Of a DNA stretch of 64,000 bases, positions 44,379 to 53,200 are shown in pieces. The stretch lies in NCBI RefSeq assembly GCF_029853675.1, contig NZ_CP122539.1:3119001-3183000 (forward strand), read 5' to 3'. Source of the DNA: Tenacibaculum tangerinum (GTDB taxonomy: Bacteria > Bacteroidota > Bacteroidia > Flavobacteriales > Flavobacteriaceae). The translations under genes and the position numbers were made by a program. Under the pieces are notes generated by a model. The model searched no databases. It was given only the letters and a program-made list of their open reading frames with translations, and was not told the origin of the DNA. How positions within the stretch are numbered: position 1 is the stretch's first letter; every line of letters begins with the position of its first letter.

Positions 44379-44532
44379 AACTTTCTTTACATATAGTATC
44401 GCATTAGTTTGCTTTACCTCATTATTTTCATTGGAGTTTATTAATGATTATAGTGAAGGATTTTTTATTGCTAAAAATGAATATCAAAAAGAGATAGATA
44501 GCATAACAGAAATAGTATCTAAAATAACGTGA
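44323..44532 (+). pseudogene. Membrane-protein remnant cut by IS982 copy 2
   Basis: Counterpart of the membrane protein at 42867-43631. It overlaps lipoprotein B out of frame, has one helix (FFTYSIALVCFTSLFSLEFI) and then FINDYSEGFFIAKNEYQKEI. The IS begins at 44527, and the frame ends on a TGA formed by the first bases of the IS, so about three quarters of the protein is missing. Confidence 0.7.
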
Positions 44533-44544
44533 GTTCGGGATAGT

Positions 44545-45438
44545 TTATCCTATTCTTTGTAAGTTATCGATATTGATATTAGGTTTAGTTGGATAAAACG
44601 AATAAGCGATTAACCCTGCGACTAAATTTAAGATAAAGTTATCGAAGCTTCTGTGTCTTGTATGCTCTATTTGACATACGTTTTTCAAAATATCATTTAC
44701 ACTTTCAATAACAGCCCTTTTTCTAAGCATAATTTTATCATAGATATGCATAAGAGTATTTTTCATATTCTTTCTAATTTTTGTAACCAAATGTATTCCA
44801 TCTACAAAAAGCTGTTCAAACAGTTCTTTACCTACATACCCTCTGTCGGCAAATATTTTTCCGAACACACGATTATGAAAGGCTTTATCTTTAAGTGGTT
44901 GCCTGTCATCTATATTACCTTGCGTAATTAAAAAGTCAACGATATCGCCCTTTTCATTGATAATAATATGAAGTTTAAAACCAAAGAACCACCCCATGGT
45001 TCCTTTCCCTTTTTTTGCGGTGTTTTTAAAAACTTTGTTCTGCTTTTCTCTTTTATAATGACATACTTTAATAGTGGTAGAATCTAAAAAGGAGATCCCT
45101 GTACATTGACCTAAACAGTGCATTTGAAGAAACAGTATCATAGGCACTGAACAACGCTTTTTCAATTCAACAAATCGGTTATAGGAAACTAAATCTGGAA
45201 ATTCTTTTGACAAGTGTTTGCTAACATATTCGATATAAAAGTGTTTAAAACACCTAAAACCACTAAAATGGAAAAGCACCATAATTGTGATTATTTCACT
45301 TTGGGTGAGTTTAGGCTTTCTTCGTCTAACTATCTTTGAACAGGTTTCTAAAGCATTTTTATCAATAACTTGATTAATTTCGGTACAAAAATCATCAATT
45401 AAACAGAAAAATTCAGTAATTTTAAAATCAGAAATCAT
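44545..45438 (-). CDS. IS982-family DDE transposase, copy 2
   Basis: 297 residues, same protein as at 2707-3600 as far as I can compare (MISDFKITEFFCLIDDF ... IDNLQRIG), with only a few silent base changes between copies. Catalytic motifs FLDSTTIKVCH, ADRGYVG and RAVIESVND are intact, but the promoter end of the IS has been separated by the nested element, so expression may be lost or driven from the inserted IS. Confidence 0.93.
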   Translation of the reverse strand: MISDFKITEFFCLIDDFCTEINQVIDKNALETCSKIVRRRKPKLTQSEIITIMVLFHFSGFRCFKHFYIEYVSKHLSKEFPDLVSYNRFVELKKRCSVPMILFLQMHCLGQCTGISFLDSTTIKVCHYKREKQNKVFKNTAKKGKGTMGWFFGFKLHIIINEKGDIVDFLITQGNIDDRQPLKDKAFHNRVFGKIFADRGYVGKELFEQLFVDGIHLVTKIRKNMKNTLMHIYDKIMLRKRAVIESVNDILKNVCQIEHTRHRSFDNFILNLVAGLIAYSFYPTKPNINIDNLQRIG

Positions 45439-45504
45439 AGTGGAAAATTTAGTTACACAATTAAAAATCAGTACTTTAATTTACTAAATTTTTCGCTTTT
45501 TTTC

Positions 45505-47160
45505 GGCACTTTCATAAAATAGAAATCCCTTGTTTTTACAGGGGATTTGTTGTACCTTATCTTCAAAACAAACCCCGAAAATCACCTAAAAAGGCAAAAA
45601 ACGGGGTTTTCACATTACTTAATTATGAAAATACGAAGAATTTCTGAAATGCAACACCGTATTTCAATTTTTTCCCCTAAGCGAGAATTATGATGCTCAT
45701 TATGCACGTTTTTTAGAGGGAGATTTAGGCAAAATCCATGCTGCTATTCCTTGGGATGATTTGGTAAATACTTTTGGTATCCACGAACAATCAACAGGGC
45801 GAAACTATCTTTTTAGTCCTAAAGGGAGGCTTGGTTTAATGTTTTTGAAGCATTACGCTAATTGTTCAGATAAGAAATTAATAGAGCAATTAAATTCTAA
45901 TCTTGATTATCAATTTTTTTGTGATATTGAACTAGGATTTGAACGTTTGACCAATTATAAAATAGTAAGTCAAATACGTTGTGAATTATCAGAGAAATTA
46001 GAGATTAGTTCAGTTGAAAAAGTTCTTTTTTCTTTTTGGAAAGGTCAAATAGAGAGCGCCAATCAAATAGTTATGGATGCAACTTGTTATGAGAGTGAAC
46101 TATCTTATCCTAGCATTCAAAAATTACTTTGGCAGTCTGCGCATTGGCTTTATAAACAACTACAAAAAACCTGCTCAGTGTTAGGAGTTAAAATGATTCG
46201 AAGTAAGTATTTGAAATGGAAGAAACGGTATCAAGGGTTTAGTAAAATGCGAAGAAAAACCAAATCAAAACGAATCTCATTAACTAGAGCATTATTAAAA
46301 TTACTATTGAAGTTTATCAATTTTGAAAAAGAACTACAAATCCATTCTAACCTAGAGTTTACCCCACAATATTATAAGAGAATAACTACAATTCAAAAGA
46401 TTTACGAGCAACAAAAGCATCACTTTGATACAGGAGAGAAAATAAAGGATAGAATTGTGAGTATTCATAAGGATTATATTCGTCCTATTGTCAGGGGAAA
46501 AGAAGTAAAACCTGTTGAATTTGGAGCAAAAGTGAACAAAGTTCAAATAGACGGGATTAGTTTTATAGAACACATCAATTTTAATGCTTTTCACGAGGGA
46601 AATCGTTTTATACAAACGGTTCAAAAAGTGCAAGGATTAACTCGAAAGAAAGTAAAAATAGCTGGAGCAGATAAAATTTATGCCACCAATAAAAACAGAA
46701 AATACTGTAGTTCTAAAGCTATACAAACAGACTTTATTCCTAAGGGGAAAAAATCTAAAAACCACAAAGAAAAACAGAAACTTAGAGCTATTATTTCCAA
46801 AGAAAGAGCTACAAGATTAGAAGGGTCTTTTGGTAAGGATAAAGAACATTATCATTTAAAAAAGATAAAGGCTAAAACTAAAAAAAATGAGATTCTTTGG
46901 ATTTTCTTTGGAATACACACAGGGAACGCACTTGAAATTGGTCGTAGAAAAGCGAGAGAAATAGACAAAAAAACAGCCTAATTTTAAAGCCCAAAAATAA
47001 GGTTAATGAGAGAGGTATGTCTTGTCGGATCTTTTTCCTAAAATTTTACCTTGAAGAAACTCAAAAAAGCCACTAAAATCAAAAATCGGGATTAAATTTG
47101 TAAAATTCGAATACCGATTTTTCTTAAATCTCAGAAAACAATCTGTTTTCTGAAAGTGCC
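45505..47160 (+). mobile_element. Second IS (about 1.66 kb) nested in IS982 copy 2
   Basis: Ends: ggcactttca at 45505 and tgaaagtgcc ending at 47160, imperfect inverted repeats that continue inward for about 25 bases. A 6-bp direct repeat TTTTTC flanks it (45499-45504 and 47161-47166), inside the run of T in the IS982 terminus. It carries a transposase with an early frameshift. Family placement IS1182/ISNCY-like is tentative. Confidence 0.85.
45625..46981 (+). pseudogene. Transposase of the nested IS with an early frameshift
   Basis: The main frame (45761 to TAA 46979-46981, 406 residues from a TTG) contains a DUF772-like front (SPKGRLGLMFLKHYANCSDK) and a DDE-like core (QIVMDATCYESELSYPS, KIAGADKIYATNKNRKYC, ATRLEGSFGKDKEHYHLKKI). 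Homologous-looking sequence continues upstream in the same frame (NTVFQFFPLSENYDAHYARF, then EGDLGKIHAAIPWDD), but the ATG at 45625 is in another frame (ATGAAAATACG). Removing one A would give a full protein starting MKYEEFLKCNTVF. So this copy looks disabled by a one-base insertion. Confidence 0.75.
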
Positions 47161-47202
47161 TTTTTCGTGTAATTAAAAAACTTTTTTATCCCGAACTCAC
47201 GT

Positions 47203-47395
47203 TATTCATCAAAACCACGAGTAGGATAGGCTTCTGTTAGCTCACTGAGTTTATCAATAACTTCACTATCATCCCTTTTACTCTGGTAGTACCACATTGA
47301 ACGTGTAAGTCCTACAACTTTACAAGCACGTATTACAGGTACTAAATACTCTTTGACCAAATAGTTTACTCGAACTCTTTTCTCGGAAGGTCTTA
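47203..47395 (-). pseudogene. IS3-family transposase OrfB, N-terminal fragment
   Basis: Read in the -1 frame from the orfA end: SEKRVRVNYLVKEYLVPVIR, then ACKVVGLTRSMWYYQSKRDD up to AYPTRGFDE, where IS982 sequence begins. The catalytic DDE part is missing. Confidence 0.8.
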
Positions 47396-47659
47396 AAACT
47401 TTTTTGATAAAATGTCTTTTAGCATCTTATTATCAAGACTTATATCCGCATACATCTGTTTGAGTCGTAGATTCTCAGCTTCTAAGTCTTTTAGACGTTT
47501 GAGTTCCTGCTTTTCCATGCCGCCATATTTCTTGCGCCAGTAATAAAATGTACTCTTATCAATACCTAATTCTCTGGATAAATCTCCTACAGATCTTCCT
47601 TGTTCATTCTCCTTGAGAGCCTTAATGATTGGACTCTCGCTAAATTTGCTGATTTTCAT
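47393..47659 (-). CDS. IS3-family transposase OrfA
   Basis: 88 residues with the helix-turn-helix of IS3 OrfA (GRSVGDLSRELGIDKSTFYY then WRKKYGGM) and the leucine zipper (ELKRLKDLEAENLRLKQMYA). Similar in layout to the OrfA at 63370-63636 but clearly a different element. Part of a dead IS. Confidence 0.88.
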   Translation of the reverse strand: MKISKFSESPIIKALKENEQGRSVGDLSRELGIDKSTFYYWRKKYGGMEKQELKRLKDLEAENLRLKQMYADISLDNKMLKDILSKKF

Positions 47660-47727
47660 AATGACAGTTTGAATTTAAAGTTAGTAAATTCGAATTTATA
47701 ACTGTCCTGTTTTTCGGTAAGCCTACA

Positions 47728-47973
47728 ATTTATTTTAAGTAATAGTTCTACATCCTCAGGAATAACATAATTGAAGTAAAAAAGGTATACCATTTCTTGC
47801 ACTTCTTCCGCAGTATGTCCACATAGAAAAAGAGGGTTTTCAGAAACATATTCGAATCCTTTTTTTTCATAATCTATTACATAGATACTTTTATAGGTAG
47901 TTCTAGCAAAGGCTTTAATTGTTTCTAAATAATTAGCCGTTTGCTTGCGTTCATTTTCAGAAATGTTGGTCAC
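47728..47973 (-). pseudogene. PAS-type (LuxR-family) regulator, truncated by IS3
   Basis: The N-terminal 82 residues (TARTTYKSIYVIDY-type start: RTTYKSIYVIDYEKKGFEYV, then SENPLFLCGHTAEEVQEM) look like the PAS sensor domain of a Bacteroidota LuxR-type regulator. At 47727 the frame enters the IS3 terminus and runs out, so the DNA-binding C terminus is lost. It reads away from the broken gene at 48156-48827. Family call is from pattern memory and is moderate. Confidence 0.6.
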
Positions 47974-48155
47974 GGTATTTCGTGAAGAAAAAAAATCATT
48001 AACATCCGCCAGAGCTCAAATCGTTAAAATTCAAATGTAGCCATTTTAAACTAAAATGGGAGTCTCTATATTAATTAGAATACGGTTTTTAATTACATTT
48101 CTACTACTACTATTACTAATTTGTGTAGTGCTTTGAATGGGTTAACTATATAGTT

Positions 48156-48827
48156 TTGAGAGTAAAACATTATACTATTATACTCACAAAAAACTATTTA
48201 GAAAGATTAACTACAAATGAAGTGTATAACTTATCAAAATTTATAGTTGAAGAAAACCTCAATCATCACACAAAAAAGGATGATTTTAAAAGTATTAAAA
48301 GAGATATTTTATCTGTCTATGAAGAAGAAATTTAATATGTGCAAAATTCCAAAATATTTGTTAGTAGGGATAATTTAGGAAAAATTACTTGGTCCATTAG
48401 GGTTTTAATATGGAACTTTATAGATAAACTACCCATACAGAGTTTGTTTGGGATAAATCCATTACTAACTATCGAAGATAAACCTTTTAATGATATATGG
48501 CATATTGATAGGTTTACCATTAAAAAAGTGGTATAAGACGCAAACCTGTTTAAAAAACTAATGGTTTGTGCAATCTCACCAGTATGTAGCCATACTGAAA
48601 ATATTGCTTTTGCAGAATGTGATAGCAAATTATTAAGAGAGATGTCATTACTAGGAATTAAAGCTAAAGTAGTCGGTAAATCAATTAATTACTTAGGTTA
48701 TGAAACTATTCCTGTAAGCTTTTCTTACACTGATCTTATAAGGTTTTATGAACAGAATAAATACTTAATATCTAAACAAAGTCTTCTTGAAGAAACGACT
48801 TTTGATAAAAACTACACTTTTGTGTAG
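48156..48827 (+). pseudogene. Broken gene with two in-frame TAA codons, possibly acyltransferase-like
   Basis: One frame from TTG 48156 to TAG 48825-48827 reads as a single protein of about 223 codons with internal TAA at 48333-48335 and 48534-48536. The parts are TTNEVYNLSKFIVEENLNHH, then SKIFVSRDNLGKITWSIRVL and FNDIWHIDRFTIKK, then AISPVCSHTENIAFAECDSK and GIKAKVVGKSINYLGYETIP. The W-IR...IDRF pattern and overall size recall N-acyl amino acid or autoinducer synthase-type GNAT folds, but this is a weak recognition. If TAA were reassigned it would be intact; nothing else supports that, so decay is the simple reading. Confidence 0.6.
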
Positions 48828-48878
48828 TAGGAGTATAGCTTTAATAATATAGGTTTATATTTTAAAAATTGAACTTTA

Positions 48879-51269
48879 ATGAATTCACCAAGAATTACAT
48901 TTATCATTGTACTTTTTTCTTATTCCTCTTATGCTCAAATAGAACTAAAAGGAATTGTAAAAGATTCTTCAAATGTTGCTATAGAGTTTGCTAATGTTGT
49001 ACTGACCAATGAAAAAAATGAAATTGTTAAAGGAGTAATTACTGATGAAAAGGGAGAATTTAGTTTATCAGCTAAAAAAGGGACATATAAACTATCAATT
49101 AGTTTTTTAGGGTATAAGGATTGGGTAAAAAAAGTAACTTTAGATGATAGTTTTGACTTTGGAATTGTAATTCTTGAAGAAAGTCAGAATAATTTAGATG
49201 AAGTTGTAGTTGCTGGAAGAAAAAAAATAATTGAACGAAAAGGGGATAGAATAATATTTAATGTACAAAATAGTATCCTAGCTAATGGCATTAGTGGTAT
49301 TGATCTTCTGAAGAATGTTCCTAGAATTGACCCTACATCTGAGGGCCTAAGAATAATTGGGAAAAGCAATGTCCAGGTATTGATTAACGGTAAAATTTTA
49401 AATATTGACGGTGTTGATTTAAAAAATTATCTAAACTCATTACGTTCGGATAATATAGAAAAAATTGAAGTTATTACCAGTCCTTCCTCAAAATATGATG
49501 CATCTGGTAATAGTGGACTTATAAATATTTTGCTTAAAAAAAAGTCTGTTTTAGGTTTTGATGGTAGTATTACATCTTCCTATATTCAAAGAACCAAACC
49601 AACGAATAATCAATCTTTGAATTTAAGTTACTCTAATAAAAAACTCATTATTGGTTATAATGTTTTTTTAGGTAAGGAAAATAGAGTTTCCGAAAAGAAT
49701 AACGAATATTTTTTTCTAAATGAAACAAGAAGCTCATCTGAGAATTCCAAAAGAAACAATGAGGGTTTGAGTAATACTTTTAATTTAGACTACAAACTAA
49801 CTAAAAATTCCAATTTTGGTTTTTATTTAAATTTTAACAAATGGAATAATGATGTAGATTACCTTTCAACTGTTAAATTTATAGAAAATAATACCACAAG
49901 TAAAGCACAAGTTCTTTCTTCAATTATTGATGGTAAATATAACTTTGTTTCGGTATCTCCTTATTATGATATTAAGTTAGACTCCATTGGGAAAGTCATA
50001 AAATTAAGATACAACTTCATAAAAAGTGAAACAGATAATAGCAGCAATTTAAGTTCAGAAAATTACATGGGTAGTTTTCAAACTCTGGAAGAAACTTCAT
50101 CATCTAGAAATGATATAGAAAACGATTTTACTGTTAATTCTGTAGGTGTTGATGTTGAATTGCCCTTAAAAAGTATGAAAATAGAGTTTGGAGCAAAATA
50201 TTTAAAATTTGATGCGGATAATAATGTCCATTTTTTTAACACTAGCTCAGGAATAGATGTAATTGATAGTGATTTAACTAATAATTTTAGGTATCACGAA
50301 CAAATTATAGCGACTTATTTTAGTGGTAATAAAAGTTTTGGTGAAAAAGTTTATACCTCAGTTGGGTTAAGATTTGAAAGTACTGAAGTAAATGGTAATT
50401 TGATAAGTCATGATGCCTTCTTTATAAATAACTACAATAATTTATTTCCAAATATTTTTATTTCCTATGATCCTAACGACAATCATTCTTATTCTCTTTC
50501 GTACAACAGAAGAATTTTTAGACCAACATTAACAGATCTTAATCCTTTTAGAGTATATCAAGATGAATTTAATTATAGCGTTGGAAATCCAAATTTAATG
50601 CCTAGGCTTAGCGATAATGTTGAGATTGGTTATACATATAAAGGAGAGCTTTCTATAGCTATGTATGTATCAAGAACTTCAGATAACATAGCCATAATAA
50701 CTACTCCCTCCAATGATAATCAAACCATAATTACCCAACCACTAAATGCTTTAACTACCTATGATTTTGGCAGCGATATAAGTTGTTATTGGAAAATAAA
50801 TAACAATTTAAGGTCTTTTAACAGTTTTAATTTAACATATCAAAAATCAACATCTTCGGATGCCAACCTTCCTGATGATGATTTAAAAGGGTTAAATGCT
50901 TCAATATCTTCAAACACAACGTATGTTTTTAATAGTGAGAAAGATCATAAATTTTTTCTCAACGCATTTTACGCGTTTCCTGGAGTTGAAGAGGCTTATG
51001 TATCTAAAAATATTTTCTTTCTTAAACTTGGTGCCAATTTAAACTTCCTTAATAAAAAGATTAATATTAATTGCTATATAGGCGATTTATTCAATACCAC
51101 TATAGCGAGGAATACGGTAAATTTTCAAACATTTTTATTTAAGAATAGGATTTTTAATGACAATAGACAATTCAATATATCTCTAACGTATAAGTTTGGA
51201 AATAATAAATCTAAAAAAGCAAGAGACATTAATTTCTCTGAAAAAGATAGATTAAAAAAGGAGCAATAA
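48879..51269 (+). CDS. Outer-membrane beta-barrel protein (TonB-receptor-like, OMP_b-brl_3)
   Basis: A 796-residue outer-membrane protein. Signal peptide (ITFIIVLFSYSSYAQ), then a carboxypeptidase-regulatory-like domain (about 22-105; IELKGIVKDSSNVAIEFANV), a plug-like region (NVPRIDPTSEGLRIIGKSNV, with NIEKIEVITSPSSKYDASGN) and a C-terminal barrel ending NISLTYKFGNNKSKKARDIN. It matches Bacteroidota barrel proteins often paired with peptide-export clusters. Start 1 base before the next gene's spacer; it heads the peptide locus and may carry the product across the outer membrane or bind it (inference). Confidence 0.85.
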   Translation: MNSPRITFIIVLFSYSSYAQIELKGIVKDSSNVAIEFANVVLTNEKNEIVKGVITDEKGEFSLSAKKGTYKLSISFLGYKDWVKKVTLDDSFDFGIVILEESQNNLDEVVVAGRKKIIERKGDRIIFNVQNSILANGISGIDLLKNVPRIDPTSEGLRIIGKSNVQVLINGKILNIDGVDLKNYLNSLRSDNIEKIEVITSPSSKYDASGNSGLINILLKKKSVLGFDGSITSSYIQRTKPTNNQSLNLSYSNKKLIIGYNVFLGKENRVSEKNNEYFFLNETRSSSENSKRNNEGLSNTFNLDYKLTKNSNFGFYLNFNKWNNDVDYLSTVKFIENNTTSKAQVLSSIIDGKYNFVSVSPYYDIKLDSIGKVIKLRYNFIKSETDNSSNLSSENYMGSFQTLEETSSSRNDIENDFTVNSVGVDVELPLKSMKIEFGAKYLKFDADNNVHFFNTSSGIDVIDSDLTNNFRYHEQIIATYFSGNKSFGEKVYTSVGLRFESTEVNGNLISHDAFFINNYNNLFPNIFISYDPNDNHSYSLSYNRRIFRPTLTDLNPFRVYQDEFNYSVGNPNLMPRLSDNVEIGYTYKGELSIAMYVSRTSDNIAIITTPSNDNQTIITQPLNALTTYDFGSDISCYWKINNNLRSFNSFNLTYQKSTSSDANLPDDDLKGLNASISSNTTYVFNSEKDHKFFLNAFYAFPGVEEAYVSKNIFFLKLGANLNFLNKKININCYIGDLFNTTIARNTVNFQTFLFKNRIFNDNRQFNISLTYKFGNNKSKKARDINFSEKDRLKKEQ

Positions 51270-51270
51270 A

Positions 51271-52691
51271 ATGAAAATTATTCAAAGCTTTTGGACAGGA
51301 AAACATCAAAATCTGAATTTTGGTTTTGGTTGGAGTTCAGCTAAATATAATTATTTGAGCTGGATTTTAAGTGCTTGTCAATTACGGAAATATTATGATG
51401 AATTAGAGCTCTTTACGGATAAGTTGGGATATAATTTGCTCATTGAAAAACTAAACTTACCGTATACAAAAGTTCATGTTGTATTAGATGAGCTTAATAA
51501 ATATGATGACAATTTATGGGCCTTAGCAAAGATAAAGGCTTATAGTGTAATGAAAGAACCTTTTTTACATGTAGATGGTGATGTATTTATTTTTGAAGCA
51601 TTTGATGATGATTTAATTTCCAGAGGAGTTATTACTCAAAATATTGAAACTACAAGTAATTATTATTGGGAGATGTGGACAAAAATAAAGCCTCAACTAA
51701 CTTTCATCCCTGAGTGTATTGCAAATTATGATCAAAAAATACATAGTAAAGCTTATAATATGGGGATTTTTGGAGGTCATAATTTATCATTTATAAATGA
51801 GTATGCCAAAACTTCTTTCAACTTTGTTAATGAGAATAAGAATAATTTATCTAAAAGAAATGCCTATAACTTCAACATATTTTTTGAACAAGTATTACTA
51901 TATGAATTAACTAATCAAAAAAAATTGAAGTAGATTTTCTGATAAATGAAGATATAAAAGATAATGAATATGAGGGCTTGGGGAATTTTGAAGAAGTTCC
52001 AAATAAGAGAAAATATCTTCATCTGTTAGGTTTTTATAAACAACAAAACTTAGCCTGTAATAAGATGGATGTTTATGTTCAGAAATTTTATCCCAAATTT
52101 TACAACCACCTTGAAAACTTATTGAATTTAAAACCTAAATTATCTTCATTTGGGTTCAGGTATAAGAGTAGTGATTTAGTTAATTTAACCAATTCTTACT
52201 TAAGCAAAATAATTTTAGAAGATAATATATCACAACTAAGTAAAACTCAAAAAATATACTCAAAAAACGTATTATCTGAGGGTGCTTTAACTACGTTTTT
52301 AAATTATATTAAAAATAAGGAGGATTTTTATTTGATAAAATTAACAAACTACTCATTTGAAGCTGAATCTGAAAATTTGACTATTGAGCAACTACATGAA
52401 GAATGTTATAAAATAAAGCTTCTAGCAATTGATTATGTCATTTTCGACATTATAAATTCTAATATTAAATATTCTGATTTTGAAGATAGAGCTGTTAAGT
52501 ATATCGATGATGATTTTCCAAAAGAAGAAATCGATAATTTTCTTGAAGTCCTCTCAAAGAGAATTTCAATTTTTATTTCGTTTGGAATTTTTTATCCATT
52601 ACATATAAACAAATACAAAAAAATATTGCGCAATAATAGTTTTCCTACTTTTCTCAAAAATGGGCAGGAAGAAGTGGATGCCTGTATCTAA
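51271..52691 (+). pseudogene. DUF6734-like, glycosyltransferase-type protein, frameshifted
   Basis: Two adjacent frames (51271-51933 and 51978-52691) join into one protein of about 473 residues: the A run at 51917-51924 has eight A where nine would continue LTNQKK into IEVDFLINEDIKDNEYEG and GNFEEVPNKRKYLHLLGF. The front (KIIQSFWTGKHQNLNFGFGW) and the DxD-like FLHVDGDVFIFE are like small glycosyltransferases/DUF6734. Either a real mutation, a phase-variable A tract, or a sequencing error. Placed in the peptide locus directly after the barrel gene (1-base gap), so a role in modifying the product is plausible. Confidence 0.7.
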
Positions 52692-52725
52692 AAAACACAA
52701 TTGTTTAATTTTAAATTACTTTAAA

Positions 52726-52887
52726 ATGAAAAAAATAAATTTAAAAGAATTTAAACAGGATCAGTTAACCGTTAGCAAACTACTTGAAACTAAAGGAGGA
52801 TCTTGTAATACGAGTGGTACAAAATACTGTAGCACTAAATCTTGTGGAGGTGATTCAGACTCAAAGAGTTGTGATTCAGACTTCTAA
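52726..52887 (+). CDS. gwsA1: Peptide precursor 1 (grasp-with-spasm type), 53 aa
   Basis: Start ATG 52726 with good spacing in an AT-rich leader. Leader MKKINLKEFKQDQLTVSKLL, then ETKGG, the double-glycine site for the C39 exporter at residues 24-25. The 28-residue core starts SCNTSGTKYC and has five Cys, many Ser, and a C-terminal Asp/Ser stretch (GGDSDSKSCDSDF). Carboxylate and hydroxyl residues are what ATP-grasp ligases join; the Cys could form disulfides. The leader closely matches that of the next precursor. Confidence 0.9.
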   Translation: MKKINLKEFKQDQLTVSKLLETKGGSCNTSGTKYCSTKSCGGDSDSKSCDSDF

Positions 52888-52900
52888 TTCACATTAGTTT

Positions 52901-52934
52901 GAAGTCATCTCTTGAAAAGTCTAGAGATGACTTC
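52901..52934 (+). promoter_or_regulatory. Hairpin after precursor 1
   Basis: Perfect 12-bp stem gaagtcatctct/agagatgacttc with a 10-base loop, 13 bases after the stop. No T run follows, so it is more likely an mRNA-stabilising or processing element, or a leaky terminator that raises precursor levels over the enzymes. Confidence 0.75.
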
Positions 52935-52965
52935 TCCATTACTTTAATTTATTAATTTTTTTAAA

Positions 52966-53130
52966 ATGAGAAAAATAAGCTTAAAAGAGTTTGAAACTTC
53001 TGAAGTTGAAGTTAAGAAACTCCTAGAAGTAAAAGGAGGTAGTTCTTGTGTTACTGGATCTCCAGGTTGTTCAACTAATGTTGCAACTAAAGATGGGGAC
53101 AATAGAAGATGCGATAGTTACTTCTGTTAG
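52966..53130 (+). CDS. gwsA2: Peptide precursor 2 (grasp-with-spasm type), 54 aa
   Basis: Start ATG 52966, preceded by the same ttttttaaaatgaraaaaataa context as precursor 1. Leader MRKISLKEFETSEVEVKKLL then EVKGG at residues 24-25. The core (29 residues, SSCVTGSPGCSTNVATKDGD then NRRCDSYFC) has four Cys and Asp/Thr/Ser/Lys/Arg residues, and ends in Cys. Only the leader and the Cys-x-spacing (GxPGC/TKYC) resemble precursor 1, so the cores diverged quickly, as is common in such peptides. Confidence 0.9.
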   Translation: MRKISLKEFETSEVEVKKLLEVKGGSSCVTGSPGCSTNVATKDGDNRRCDSYFC

Positions 53131-53139
53131 TTTAAAAAT

Positions 53140-53169
53140 CTAGATAAGGATTGTTTAATTCTTGTCTAG
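53140..53169 (+). promoter_or_regulatory. Hairpin after precursor 2
   Basis: Stem ctagataagga/ttcttgtctag (11 bp with two G-U pairs, 8-base loop), 10 bases after the stop. Same position and style as the hairpin after precursor 1 but of different sequence, which suggests a conserved function. Confidence 0.6.
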
Positions 53170-53200
53170 GTTGTTAATGTAAAAAATGAAATAAAAATAT

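Larger units (their letters stand above)
44527..47202 (-). mobile_element. IS982-family element, copy 2, split by a nested IS
   Basis: Both ends are present: acgtgagttcggg at 44527 and its complement ending at 47202. Removing the nested IS and its duplicated target (45505-47166) gives 1014 bp, the same length as copy 1. The flanks (taaaata on the left, tattcat on the right) do not match as a 7-bp duplication, so the element or its neighbourhood was rearranged after insertion. On the left it cuts a membrane-protein gene; on the right it abuts an IS3 remnant. Confidence 0.92.
47203..47727 (-). mobile_element. IS3-family remnant
   Basis: One terminal inverted repeat is kept (TGTAGGCTTACCG on the minus strand, ending at 47727), then orfA (47393-47659) and only the first part of orfB, whose 3' side is replaced by the IS982 copy 2 end at 47202. 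OrfA and orfB are joined by an A-rich slippery site (TCAAAAAAG) with orfB in the -1 frame, as in active IS3 elements. Confidence 0.85.

Noticed and set aside
44527..47202. IS982 copy 2 taken as the source of a clean recent transposition
   Set aside because: Its flanking bases do not match as a target duplication, so later rearrangement must be assumed.
48156..48827. Genetic-code reassignment of TAA, suggested by two in-frame TAA codons
   Set aside because: All other genes in the window use TAA as a normal stop, so simple decay of this gene is enough.
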